Source: Ignavibacteria bacterium RIFCSPLOWO2_12_FULL_56_21
GTDB taxonomy: Bacteria > Bacteroidota > Ignavibacteria > UBA10030
Direction of reading: 5' to 3'
NCBI GenBank assembly: GCA_001802945.1
Contig: MHAK01000006.1
Span: 1-47,930 of the forward strand
Length of the DNA stretch: 47,930 nt
The notes below the pieces were generated by a model. The model saw only the letters and a program-made list of their open reading frames with translations, was not told where the DNA came from and ran no database searches. Positions 17,518-25,633 of the stretch are shown one piece after another (position 1 is the first letter of the stretch; every line of letters begins with the position of its first letter). A program made the translations under genes and the position numbers.

Positions 17518-18408
17518 ATGTTATTCATAGTCAGTGTGCTCATTGGCGTCGGAGCATTTCTCTGGTATTGGAATGCCCGTCGGAAATTTCGTGAAGAGAA
17601 GAACCAGGTCTTCCAGGTGGCGTCCAACGTTGCCGGGGTTGTTTTTCTGATATTCTCGGTCCTTGCACTTTCCCGGACGGTCGCGATCATTCCTCCGGGA
17701 CATGTCGGCGTCGTGGTGTTGTTCGGCAGCACCTCCGAGACCACGCTCAAGTCAGGTATCAATACGATCAACCCCTTCGCGGATGTGATCGAATTCAGCG
17801 TCCGAACGGAAGAATTGAAGGAAGTGATGGATGTTCCTTCGAAAGAAGGGTTGACCGTCCGGCTCGAAGTCAGCGTATTGTATCACCTCGACCCCGATAT
17901 GGCCGATGACGTGTACCGGCAGATCGGTCCGACGTATGTCGAAACGATCCTCGAGCCGAATTTCCGGTCCGTCACCAGGGGCGTCACTGCAGGCTACGAT
18001 GCGAGAGCTCTCTACACGTCTGAACGAGAACAGTTGGCTCAATCGATCATGAAGGACCTGGAGAACATAGTCGGCCCGCGAGGTATTGAAGTTGAATCTA
18101 CGCCGCTTCGCACAGTCATACTGCCGACCGGACTGACCGCATCGATCGAAGAGAAATTGCGGGCGGAGCAGGAGAGCCAGCGAATGCAATTCGTGCTGAC
18201 GAAAGAGCGTCAGGAAGCCGATCGAAAGCGGATCGAGGCACAGGGTATTTCGGACTTCCAGAACATTGTCGCGCGAGGAATCAGCGAAAACCTGCTGCGT
18301 TGGAAGGGCATCGAGGCAACAGAGAAACTCGCACAATCACAGAACACGAAAGTTATCGTGATCGGCGCGGGCAAGGATGGATTGCCGTTGATACTCGACA
18401 CGAAGTAG
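17518..18408 (+). CDS. Prohibitin-family SPFH domain membrane protein
   Basis: A 296-residue membrane protein. Two N-terminal hydrophobic helices (about 1-18 and 36-53) precede an SPFH/prohibitin domain (about 55-235; IIPPGHVGVVVLFG, then VPSKEGLTVRLEVSVLYHLD). A coiled-coil segment rich in Glu, Arg and Gln follows (SIEEKLRAEQESQRMQFVL). Such proteins form large ring assemblies in the inner membrane and modulate membrane proteases and microdomains. GGAGG before the ATG gives a strong start. An intrinsic terminator follows 41 bases after the stop, and the spacer upstream is long, so this is probably a single-gene transcript. No FtsH or NfeD partner is adjacent. Confidence 0.9.
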   Translation: MLFIVSVLIGVGAFLWYWNARRKFREEKNQVFQVASNVAGVVFLIFSVLALSRTVAIIPPGHVGVVVLFGSTSETTLKSGINTINPFADVIEFSVRTEELKEVMDVPSKEGLTVRLEVSVLYHLDPDMADDVYRQIGPTYVETILEPNFRSVTRGVTAGYDARALYTSEREQLAQSIMKDLENIVGPRGIEVESTPLRTVILPTGLTASIEEKLRAEQESQRMQFVLTKERQEADRKRIEAQGISDFQNIVARGISENLLRWKGIEATEKLAQSQNTKVIVIGAGKDGLPLILDTK

Positions 18409-18449
18409 CTCGCCGTACATAGCTGGAAGGTGAAGATTGTACATTGCAG

Positions 18450-18480
18450 ACGCCCGGATCTTCGTCCGGGCGTTTGTGTT
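18450..18480 (+). terminator. Intrinsic terminator after the prohibitin gene
   Basis: A perfect 9-bp stem (ACGCCCGGA / TCCGGGCGT) with loop TCTTCG is followed by TTGTGTTTTC. The stop of the convergent SSS symporter gene is 21 bases further on, so the same hairpin may also help end that minus-strand operon. Confidence 0.85.
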
Positions 18481-18501
18481 TTCAATGAGATGTTCGTGAC
18501 C

Positions 18502-19923
18502 TCACCTTGCACTCGCAAACCTCTGCTGCAGGACTTTGCTGATCAGCCAAACACAAGCGCTGACGCCCAGACCGGGCAACAGTGGTTCGATGCCCAAGGG
18601 ATATGCAGGACCGCCGGGGCCCGCGAACGCCATTCCCCACACAAGACACGACGTTGAAACGAAAGTACCCGATATCATGACCGCAAGAACTCCACCCGCC
18701 TGAATCCGCAGACGAGGTACATATGCGCCAAGCACCGGCAGCAACAGCCCCGGAATAAGGCACGTACCAAATGAGTACCAAAGCGTGACAACAGATGGCA
18801 TGAGCCACGCGAGAACAATGGATAATCCCGCTGCACCGCCAAGCCCCAGTCTTACCCAGCGTTGGATCAGCTTTTCATCGTTCCTCCCCGCCCATCTCGC
18901 CCCAATATCCCGTCCCGCCGTCAGTCCCGACAACATCAGCATGCTCGTCAACGTGGACATGACCGTAGCGAACAGGCCGACATAGAACAACCCTCGCAAT
19001 CCAACGGGAAGAATTGCGTTCGCGAGCGCCGGATACGACAGCGCCGCCTGGTCGATGCGTGGCAAGATCGCTCGAGCGTACAGTCCCGTGCTTACGGTCA
19101 TCGCATCGAACAGGAACCAGAAAAAGACCGACACGAGAACTCCGTTGCGTGCGGTTCTCTCATCCTTCGCGGACGCAGATCTCTGATGGAACGACGGATC
19201 GACCATCGTCCATAATGCAATGAGAAACCATACAAGTATGTACTGCGGTGATTGTCCCCCCGTCAACGTCAGATGTTCGGGTGGCACATTCTCGGTAAGA
19301 AAATCGAAACCGCCAAACGTCGTCACCGCAACGGCCACCATAACGGCGAACCCGAGATACATGAGGAGGAACTCAGCAACATTCGTCATCACCCCGGACC
19401 GAAATCCTCCAACCAGCAGGAACATGCCTGAAACGGCCGTCCCGATGCACAGATGGAGCAGGAGATCGCCGCCAAAGAACATCTGCGACAAGAGCCCGAG
19501 CATCAGCACATAGGGGGCGGGATTGACGAGCAGAAACGTCAGTATGGCGCCGCCGAGTGCCGCGGGACGGCCATACATGTCTTCGAATCGATCCGGGATG
19601 GACAGGACGTTGCTGCGGCGAATCCGCGGAGCCAGGAAGAAGGCGAACAGAACGGCGAACACGTAATACGGTAAGCCGAAGACGGTCCATGTGGAAAGGC
19701 CATGCGTGTATGAGAACTCACCGACGCCCAAGATTCCGCCGTACCATGTGGAAACCAGCGTCGCCACGAACACCGGCAGCGTCAGCGATCTGCCGGCGGC
19801 AAGGAATTCATCGCTTTCGTGGCCGCGGCGCGCCGTCCGAAAACCGATGACGAGTACAGCGACGGCAAACGCGACAATCAGAGCGATGTCGAATGGGGCG
19901 AGGGGAAACTGGGGCTGGTTCAC
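18502..19923 (-). CDS. Sodium:solute symporter (SSS family), candidate thiamine transporter
   Basis: A 473-residue inner-membrane protein with about 13 hydrophobic helices. The N-terminal region (DEFLAAGRSLTLPVFVATL, then STWYGGILGVGEFSY) is typical of SSS sodium symporters. The gene is the last of three on the minus strand behind a TPP riboswitch, after a TonB receptor and thiamine pyrophosphokinase. By context it would carry thiamine, or a precursor, across the inner membrane. SSS-family proteins have been predicted as thiamine-pathway transporters before (ThiV), whereas Bacteroidetes usually use PnuT here. The substrate is an inference. A 188-base spacer with a repeat tract separates it from thiN, so it may have its own promoter. 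The start is GTG without a clear ribosome site. Confidence 0.83.
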   Translation of the reverse strand: MNQPQFPLAPFDIALIVAFAVAVLVIGFRTARRGHESDEFLAAGRSLTLPVFVATLVSTWYGGILGVGEFSYTHGLSTWTVFGLPYYVFAVLFAFFLAPRIRRSNVLSIPDRFEDMYGRPAALGGAILTFLLVNPAPYVLMLGLLSQMFFGGDLLLHLCIGTAVSGMFLLVGGFRSGVMTNVAEFLLMYLGFAVMVAVAVTTFGGFDFLTENVPPEHLTLTGGQSPQYILVWFLIALWTMVDPSFHQRSASAKDERTARNGVLVSVFFWFLFDAMTVSTGLYARAILPRIDQAALSYPALANAILPVGLRGLFYVGLFATVMSTLTSMLMLSGLTAGRDIGARWAGRNDEKLIQRWVRLGLGGAAGLSIVLAWLMPSVVTLWYSFGTCLIPGLLLPVLGAYVPRLRIQAGGVLAVMISGTFVSTSCLVWGMAFAGPGGPAYPLGIEPLLPGLGVSACVWLISKVLQQRFASAR

Positions 19924-19977
19924 GAGGCAGGCGATTGAATACTGTGACAGCGAAATGAGATCGCCTCAAAAGCATTT

Positions 19978-20025
19978 TCCACGAATGCACACGAATGTGT
20001 GTGCTGCTTCACGAATTCTGTGACA
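19978..20025. repeat. Intergenic word tract (CCACGAATGCACACGAATG)
   Basis: CACGAAT words occur three times, with GTGTGTGC mirrored to GCACAC. The tract lies in the spacer between thiN and the symporter gene. Confidence 0.55.
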
Positions 20026-20111
20026 TACTTAAACGAGGGGTCACAACCAGCCTTCTTTACTTGGCAACCTTGGCGGTCCATCTTTTCTTGAATTCTGGAC
20101 ATCTTCTGCTG

Positions 20112-20777
20112 TCACACCTTGCCCCTCGACCGGTTTGCTGCCGCTTCTGAAAGCCGGAACAACAGAAGCGTTCCCCTCCGGACCTTAATGTCCACCGGAC
20201 TCTTCACGACAACATTGCTTGTGCTTTCCCGCTGACCGAGGGCAAGTGACTCATACTTCAGTTCCCATTTCAACCCGCGTGTGATGATTCCCTCGCACAG
20301 CGTCAGTGGAAGCAGCGACACGATCGTCCCCAAAGGCGCCTCGAATGTCAGATCGGACCCGACATACGTGATGTCGCCGTCCAAGTCGTACATGGATATC
20401 CTTGCCTTGCGGGAGTATTTCGCCAGAGCGCTGAGATTGCCGATCGTATGGTCCAGACGTCCCCCCGTCGCACCGAAGATCCGGATGTCTCTAAATCCTT
20501 TTCGGATCAGCCACGTCAGGGCCTTTTCCAGGTCCGTGCTATTCTGATCGGCGATCCTTCGCGCCGTGACGCCGCTGAATTTCTTGATCGTTTGCTGGAG
20601 AATGGAATCCAGGTCGCCGATGATAAGGTCGGGCGTCAACCCGAACCGCGCTGCCGTGTTCGCGCCACCATCGGCGCACACGAGCGATCCGGCATCCGTT
20701 AGATGCTTCGACAGAAGTCCTTTGGGGGGAGGATAGCCATTGGCAAGGATGACGGCATGTGATGTGGGCGAAGCCAT
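20112..20777 (-). CDS. thiN: Thiamine pyrophosphokinase
   Basis: A 221-residue cytoplasmic kinase that converts thiamine directly to thiamine pyrophosphate with ATP. Family motifs are all present: ADGGAN (35-40), GDLDS (54-58), DQNSTDLEKA (77-86) and GATGGRLDHT (102-111), followed by the C-terminal beta-sandwich that binds thiamine. AAGGA seven bases upstream supports the ATG. It follows the TonB receptor by 71 bases and precedes the SSS symporter, all downstream of a TPP riboswitch. That context says it acts on imported thiamine. The Bacteroidetes thiamine salvage operon with the same kinase next to a TonB receptor is the closest known arrangement. Confidence 0.95.
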   Translation of the reverse strand: MASPTSHAVILANGYPPPKGLLSKHLTDAGSLVCADGGANTAARFGLTPDLIIGDLDSILQQTIKKFSGVTARRIADQNSTDLEKALTWLIRKGFRDIRIFGATGGRLDHTIGNLSALAKYSRKARISMYDLDGDITYVGSDLTFEAPLGTIVSLLPLTLCEGIITRGLKWELKYESLALGQRESTSNVVVKSPVDIKVRRGTLLLFRLSEAAANRSRGKV

Positions 20778-20814
20778 TGTCGTCCTTCAGGGATCAGAAT
20801 TCGGCAAAATACTT

Positions 20815-20845
20815 GCTGCAATGGTCACCAACCGGTTCTTGCAGC
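20815..20845 (-). terminator. Intercistronic hairpin between receptor and thiN
   Basis: Perfect 7-bp arms (GCTGCAA / TTGCAGC) sit 3 bases after the receptor stop codon. On the minus strand a short T-rich run (TATTTT) follows. It could be a leaky terminator or an mRNA-stabilising end that sets the ratio of receptor to kinase. Confidence 0.45.
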
Positions 20846-20848
20846 CTA

Positions 20849-23119
20849 CTAAAACCTCAACATCATGCCAAGAACATAGTTCCGCTCGGCTGACGGGAAA
20901 AACGCTTCCCCTTCGCCGCTTAAAGTATAGAGCTTGTTCAGCGCGTTCCGCACTTCACAGCGCAGCGTCATGTCTGCGAAACCGGCAAATGGAATTCGCC
21001 ACGTGCCCTCCAAATTGACAATCCTGTACTCATCGTTCCGGTTATCGACGTTTTTGAAATTGTCGGTGTAGAACGGACCGACGTATTTCGCGGTCGCGGC
21101 TGCACCGATTGTTCCGTCATCATACGACGCGCGAAGGTTCATCAGAACATCTGGAAAGCCTGCGATCGGATTCTCATCAAGCGCGACTGTCGAATCATCG
21201 ACGATCACACGATATCGCACAAGACGGTTCCGGGAATAGGTGAAATTTCCGGAAAGCGACCAGCGATCATTCAGTTTGACTGACCCGTCAACTTCCAGTC
21301 CAATATGCCTGGTTTTGTCCGCATTTCCCGTGACCGGCTGACCAAAAATATCCACCTGGCCGCTTTTTACCAGTTCATCAGTGAAGTCCATCCAAAATAG
21401 GTTCGCAGTGAGATGAGCATTCGCTGACGTCCATCCTCCTCCCATTTCGATGTCGAGCAGCCGCTCAGGCTTTGCCAGAGGTCGTGAAAAATCGTAACGG
21501 ACCACTCCCCCCGTCGTGTCTGCCGCGAACTCCGGAGTAGCTCCAAAGAATGCGTCCTCTGCTGCGTAATGATTTCTCATCCTTGGCTCGCGGGATGTGT
21601 AGCCGATGAATCCATAAACATGCAGATGTTCCGTCAGATTGACGTTCGCACCCACACGCGGGTTTACAAACCAGTACGGCACGGACCATGTGTGCCCAAG
21701 AAACCTCTCGTCCCGCATACCATACCGATTGTAAACAAGCTGTACATCGGCGGTGACGGCAACTCTTTCATCCATCCTGTAGACCTCGTGGACATATGCC
21801 GAAGCAATGTCCCTCAGCCCGCGATATTCATAGATCCGTGTATCAGGCGCATATGCCGATGACGGATACTGTGAGGCAAAGAGAATCTGCCCGTAATGCA
21901 GCGACCTGTGCATCCTCAACTCCAGCCCCAGAGTCATCGTTCCGTCTCCATGGTCGATCTCCACGCGAGGGAGTATACCCCACTGCCTGTTCTCCACCGA
22001 CCCGCGGATCAGCATCGTTGGATATGATGTGACCCCGAATGTCGAGTCGTATCCCACGTGTCGCTGAAACCAATCGACGGCGGGCGGAGTGTATGATAAC
22101 CAGTCACCGTCATAATCAAAGTAGCCGTCCCCCTGGACAAAGAACGCCGTCGTGTGCAACGCCAACCGCTCACTGAGCTTCCAATCGTGGATGATCTCAT
22201 AATGCGGCTGTGAGAACCATTCCCGCGACTGAGATTTCTGTGGAACGGCGTATTCAAACGACACACCGGTTGAATCGTATTTCCAGTCGCTGAAGTTCGT
22301 CCTGCGCAAGTTCACGTCGTTATTGTATGACTTCGGCAGACCCTTGTATGCCAATCCGTCCGTGATCGGCCCTCCAAAGAGATGTATGCGGGTGACCATA
22401 TCGCCGTCAAATCGTGCCGCACCGAGAAAGTACGAATGCATGTTGACCCAGGCGAGCTCACGGTATCCGTTCGTGCTCAGCCGTCCCAAACGCCCGTAGA
22501 ACATGTAGGTGCCATCGACGAGCCCGGAGTTCACGCTGAGCGCCAGTTTTCGCGTCGCCAGATCGGTCCTTCCCTTGCCTGCAAGTTCTTGAAAACCGAA
22601 CGCCGACTCAAACGTGACCCCCGGATTCGACGCGAAAGGATTGGCGATGAGATTGACAGAGCCGCCGATCGCAGGGGGACCGTAGAACGCACTTCCCGCG
22701 CCTCGCTGAACCTGCACGACTTGCGTGGACGCCAGGAGGTCGGGAAAATCGATCCAGTAGACATTATGGTCTTCCGGATCATTCTGCGGAACTCCATTGA
22801 TCATGACAGAGATGCGCCGCTGGTCAAATCCCCGCAAGTTGATGTAATTGTAGCCGATACCCGATCCGTTCTCTGAATAGCTCGTCATCGACGGAAGGTC
22901 GGACAAGAGAACGGGAATGTCCTGCGTGGAGTACGTCCTCTGAATCTGTGTGCGGGTCAGGTCGCTGAATGGTATGGGGGAAAGTCTGTGAGTAGCCGTC
23001 GTGGCTGTCACGACAACCGGGCTCATACGATATACTGTATCCTGACGCACGTCGGACTCTTGGGCAAATGCAATGCCCGTCATGAAAAGCAATGCGGTGC
23101 TAAGTCGAAGTTGGATCAT
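20849..23119 (-). CDS. TonB-dependent outer-membrane receptor, probable thiamine uptake
   Basis: A 756-residue outer-membrane transporter. It has a signal peptide (MIQLRLSTALLFMTGIAFAQ), a likely TonB box (SPVVVTAT), a plug domain (about 45-160, with YNYINLRGFDQRRISVMING) and a 22-strand-type barrel ending in a C-terminal Phe (YVLGMMLRF). It uses proton-motive force through TonB/ExbBD, which are not in the window. A TPP riboswitch with a terminator lies directly upstream and thiN directly downstream, so the cargo is inferred to be thiamine or a phosphate ester of it. There is no SusD-like partner. The family alone would also fit siderophores or cobalamin; the riboswitch is what argues against them. 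Confidence 0.9.
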   Translation of the reverse strand: MIQLRLSTALLFMTGIAFAQESDVRQDTVYRMSPVVVTATTATHRLSPIPFSDLTRTQIQRTYSTQDIPVLLSDLPSMTSYSENGSGIGYNYINLRGFDQRRISVMINGVPQNDPEDHNVYWIDFPDLLASTQVVQVQRGAGSAFYGPPAIGGSVNLIANPFASNPGVTFESAFGFQELAGKGRTDLATRKLALSVNSGLVDGTYMFYGRLGRLSTNGYRELAWVNMHSYFLGAARFDGDMVTRIHLFGGPITDGLAYKGLPKSYNNDVNLRRTNFSDWKYDSTGVSFEYAVPQKSQSREWFSQPHYEIIHDWKLSERLALHTTAFFVQGDGYFDYDGDWLSYTPPAVDWFQRHVGYDSTFGVTSYPTMLIRGSVENRQWGILPRVEIDHGDGTMTLGLELRMHRSLHYGQILFASQYPSSAYAPDTRIYEYRGLRDIASAYVHEVYRMDERVAVTADVQLVYNRYGMRDERFLGHTWSVPYWFVNPRVGANVNLTEHLHVYGFIGYTSREPRMRNHYAAEDAFFGATPEFAADTTGGVVRYDFSRPLAKPERLLDIEMGGGWTSANAHLTANLFWMDFTDELVKSGQVDIFGQPVTGNADKTRHIGLEVDGSVKLNDRWSLSGNFTYSRNRLVRYRVIVDDSTVALDENPIAGFPDVLMNLRASYDDGTIGAAATAKYVGPFYTDNFKNVDNRNDEYRIVNLEGTWRIPFAGFADMTLRCEVRNALNKLYTLSGEGEAFFPSAERNYVLGMMLRF

Positions 23120-23192
23120 GGCGCAGGTTCTCGATTATAATTTGCAATGATTCGTGATGAAGAGCATGACCTCTTGTTCGGAAGCAATCGAC

Positions 23193-23241
23193 CAAAAAAA
23201 AGAAAACCGTTTTCCGAAAGGGGCACCCGATCGAAAAACGG
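23193..23241 (-). terminator. Riboswitch-controlled intrinsic terminator
   Basis: On the minus strand an 11-bp stem (CCGTTTTTCGA / TCGGAAAACGG, one G-U pair) is followed by TTTTCTTTTTTTT. It begins about 20 bases after the TPP aptamer and ends 73 bases before the receptor start. That is the standard layout of a transcription-attenuation expression platform. Confidence 0.88.
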
Positions 23242-23261
23242 CTCAAGAAGAATTGGTTTCC

Positions 23262-23348
23262 GGTTTCCTACGCTGGCATGATCCAGGTCAGGTTCGAGGG
23301 TATGTTCTCAGCTCCCGATGTTTCGGGAACACCCCTAACGGTGAAAGG
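23262..23348 (-). promoter_or_regulatory. TPP riboswitch (THI element)
   Basis: Read on the minus strand, the conserved core is unmistakable: GGGGTG, then GAGCTGAGA, ACCCTCGAACCTGA, CTGGATCATGCCAGCG and AGGAAA. Terminal bases (TTTC near 23345 and GAAA near 23265) can close the P1 stem. In the variable arm GTTCCCGA and TCGGGAGC can pair. The riboswitch binds thiamine pyrophosphate and, with the terminator just downstream, should stop transcription of the receptor, thiN and symporter genes when TPP is plentiful. Confidence 0.96.
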
Positions 23349-23430
23349 CAAAGGAAAGAACAGAGGCAAGGACGAGCCTTGCGTCGCTGTTAGAAGGTAG
23401 GAATTCGAACAACGGAAATCAACCGGGCAA

Positions 23431-23970
23431 CTATTTGACCAGCATCAATTTTCTTGACTGCGCCAGGTCGTCCGCCTTCAACCTGTAGATGTACACACCA
23501 GAAGATACGTTCTGACCGGCGTCGTTTCGTCCATTCCACACCGCTTCATACCGCCCGGGTCCCTTCTCCTGATCCACCAGCGTGGCGACTCGCTGACCTA
23601 GAATGTCATAGAGAACTAGTGTCACACCGGCACGACGTGGAATATCGAACCGAATGGTCGTCGAGGGATTGAATGGATTCGGGTAGTTTTGCGAAAGCGA
23701 GAATGATACCGGTATTTCGGGAAGATCTTCTACGCCGGTCTGCATTCCGGGCGCGTAGACGAACGAGCCGAATCCGATCTGCAGATCGACGTTCTCCCCG
23801 CTCATGGCCCCGACCAAAGACTGTCCCGCCGTGGAATAGACCGAGATCGGGGGAACGGACGAGATTCCGCCACCGGACCCGAACGCAAACCATTCCAACC
23901 GGGTTTGCGCCTGCAATTCAAGTCCGCACGCAGAAACGACTGCTGCCAATATGATCCTGTTCATGTTCAT
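23431..23970 (-). CDS. Small exported protein with type IX secretion sorting domain
   Basis: A 179-residue protein with a signal peptide (MNMNRIILAAVVSACGLELQAQ). A short beta-rich segment follows (residues 23-80, including YSTAGQSLVGAMSG). Then comes a T9SS type A C-terminal sorting domain (about 91-179: NYPNPFNPSTTIRFDIP, YDILGQRVATLVD, SGVYIYRLKA, RKLMLVK). It should be exported by Sec and then carried over the outer membrane by the Por/T9SS machinery, with the tail removed. The mature part is tiny, so it may be a scaffold or surface marker. It lies 10 bases after the collagen-like gene and is surely co-transcribed with it. The function is unknown. Confidence 0.88.
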   Translation of the reverse strand: MNMNRIILAAVVSACGLELQAQTRLEWFAFGSGGGISSVPPISVYSTAGQSLVGAMSGENVDLQIGFGSFVYAPGMQTGVEDLPEIPVSFSLSQNYPNPFNPSTTIRFDIPRRAGVTLVLYDILGQRVATLVDQEKGPGRYEAVWNGRNDAGQNVSSGVYIYRLKADDLAQSRKLMLVK

Positions 23971-23980
23971 GTGCGGCGCT

Positions 23981-25213
23981 TCAATTCAGTGAATAGAATC
24001 CGTACCACGATGCGTCCGTACCGCTGCTTCGGAACAAATCGACACGAGACCACTTGTCGATAATCTTCACCATGAGCGTGAGCCTATGAGCATCCCCGAT
24101 TTCCAACACCCGAGACGATTCCTGAGTGACAGAGCCGGATGCTCCTCCCTCCGTCGATCCACCCTGCCAAAGAGCAGAAAATGTTGCGTTGACTGATTGA
24201 CCCGACGGGATCACGAGCTGCATGGTCGAAACGGAATTTGTCCGCACCAACTGCACATGTTCGGAATTCGAACTTGCCCCTGAATACAGTACGAATACTG
24301 TGGCTCCTTCAGCCGATTCCAGCGACGAGATGGGTACGGAGCTGAGTTGTCCCTGGGGTCCTGTCGGACCGGCCGGACCCGGAGGACCGGGAGCTCCCGA
24401 AGGTCCTTGTGGTCCTGGTGCGCCGCTGTCCCCTTTGGCCCCTTGAATTCCTTGCAGCCCTTGTGGACCTTGATCACCCTTGTCGCCTTTGGGTCCTTGA
24501 ACTCCCTGCGGACCTTGAGGGCCTGTGTCGCCGGGATCACCCTTGTCCCCCTTTTGTCCCTGAAGCCCTTGAACTCCTTGCGGACCCTGATCACCTTGAT
24601 CACCTTTGGGTCCCTGAATCCCCTGCGCACCTTGAGGACCTGTGTCGCCCGAATCGCCTTTGTCGCCCTTGTCCCCCTTGGACCCTTGAAGACCTTGAGA
24701 ACCTTGAATGCCCGCTTCTCCTGGATCACCTTTTGGTCCCTGCGGCCCAACGACTCCTGGTTCTCCATTTCCTCCTTGAAGTCCCTGCGGACCCGGAGGA
24801 CCTGCTTCACCCTTGGGCCCCGGCGGGCCAGGATTGGAAGCGGAGTCCGCCACACGGGCATGTGCGGCCGTGAAACTGAACGGAACGGATGCGAAGGGGA
24901 CTCGTGGAGAGAGTACGGTGCCGTTGAATACGATCCCGAGCGAATCAATACCGTCAAACCTCAGCTCATTCGGGAACGGCCCGAGGAGTGTGCTGAACAA
25001 TCCGTTGCTGACAGGAAGGGAGATTTGCTGGCTCGTCCAAACATCCTGCGAGCCGTTGAAAAGTGTAAAGACGAACGTGGCTTGTCCGTTGAACGGTTGT
25101 CCGTCCGTTCGCACAATGCCTTGATAGGAGATGACGCGGGGAACTTGGGCTGCCACCGGAAAGACAAAACCGATGAGAGCGAGAAGTGCGGCGACGGGGA
25201 AGCGAAAGTTCAT
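23981..25213 (-). CDS. Exported collagen-like (Gly-X-Y repeat) protein
   Basis: A 410-residue protein from the ATG at 25213, chosen because GGAGG precedes it and a signal peptide ([16 protein letters not shown], cut after VAAQ) begins there; an earlier in-frame start would add 26 residues. Residues 25-125 form a globular domain ([19 protein letters not shown]) seen at the N-terminus of bacterial surface and fibre proteins. Residues 129-290 are 54 unbroken Gly-X-Y triplets rich in GPQ, GDK, GPK and GDQ, forming a collagen-like triple helix about 46 nm long by usual geometry. A C-terminal beta-rich head (about 292-410) probably drives trimerisation. It has no sorting domain of its own and precedes the T9SS-tagged gene by 10 bases. 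Confidence 0.9.
   Translation of the reverse strand: MNFRFPVAALLALIGFVFPVAAQVPRVISYQGIVRTDGQPFNGQATFVFTLFNGSQDVWTSQQISLPVSNGLFSTLLGPFPNELRFDGIDSLGIVFNGTVLSPRVPFASVPFSFTAAHARVADSASNPGPPGPKGEAGPPGPQGLQGGNGEPGVVGPQGPKGDPGEAGIQGSQGLQGSKGDKGDKGDSGDTGPQGAQGIQGPKGDQGDQGPQGVQGLQGQKGDKGDPGDTGPQGPQGVQGPKGDKGDQGPQGLQGIQGAKGDSGAPGPQGPSGAPGPPGPAGPTGPQGQLSSVPISSLESAEGATVFVLYSGASSNSEHVQLVRTNSVSTMQLVIPSGQSVNATFSALWQGGSTEGGASGSVTQESSRVLEIGDAHRLTLMVKIIDKWSRVDLFRSSGTDASWYGFYSLN
24344..24829 (-). repeat. Coding Gly-X-Y repeat tract
   Basis: This stretch encodes the 54 collagen triplets. At DNA level longer units of about 60-100 bases recur ([10 protein letters not shown]-type and GDTGPQG-type blocks), suggesting growth by duplication and a potential for length variation between strains. 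Confidence 0.85.
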
Positions 25214-25633
25214 GCGAACCTCCAGGAAAAAGAAGATTGGTTCGTCTCTCGAACTCGCCCAACATCCTATCACAAGACTCTCCGCCCACACATATCCGAG
25301 AGCAGCAACCCCCGTTGCCGTGCTTCCCCTGACGACTTAGCAAATCCAGGGGCCAAAATGAACTAATACCAATGTGAAAACATTGTCCTGTATCACATTG
25401 GGACATGAGAATCCGAGCGATGTGAGTACGATCAACACAGTGAATGTTGGCGAAAGAAATAGAAGATCATAAGCCCCCATCAATAAATGACTAATCCGCT
25501 TTAGGTTGCGTCGAGCCTAATGGAACGTGAGTAACCTTTGCATTAAATCTATCTTGCGGGAGTGCGGGGAAGGAAGTGAAGAGGAACGACCTGTGGAATT
25601 ACCGTTGCAGGGGCTCTTATCGCAATTGGGATT
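25214..25633. other. 420-base gene-free region upstream of the collagen-like gene
   Basis: No supportable gene lies here. It holds two inverted repeats: CCCCTG/CAGGGG (25326-25352) and CCAATGTGA/TCACATTGG (25369-25401, 15-base spacer, with AATGTgaaaACATT nested inside). It must include the minus-strand promoter of the collagen-like/T9SS pair, and the inverted repeats are candidate regulator sites. Confidence 0.6.
25369..25401. promoter_or_regulatory. 9-bp perfect inverted repeat, candidate operator
   Basis: Arms CCAATGTGA and TCACATTGG are perfect reverse complements 15 bases apart, about 155 bases upstream of the collagen-like start codon. The TGTGA/TCACA halves resemble CRP/FNR-type sites (TGTGA-N6-TCACA), but the spacing is longer than that family's usual six. 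Confidence 0.4.

Noticed and set aside
17322-17594. Plus-strand frame of 90 codons before the prohibitin gene
   Set aside because: It consists of the TTCACGAT word tract and runs out of frame into the prohibitin gene, which has its own strong ribosome site.
24344-24829. Collagen-like repeats considered as a phage tail fibre
   Set aside because: The protein has a Sec signal peptide and no phage gene lies anywhere in the window.
24347-25366. Long plus-strand frame of 339 codons opposite the collagen-like gene
   Set aside because: It mirrors the Gly-X-Y repeat and its leader on the other strand; its residues are repetitive LRT/LNSL patterns. The minus-strand gene has a signal peptide and ribosome site.
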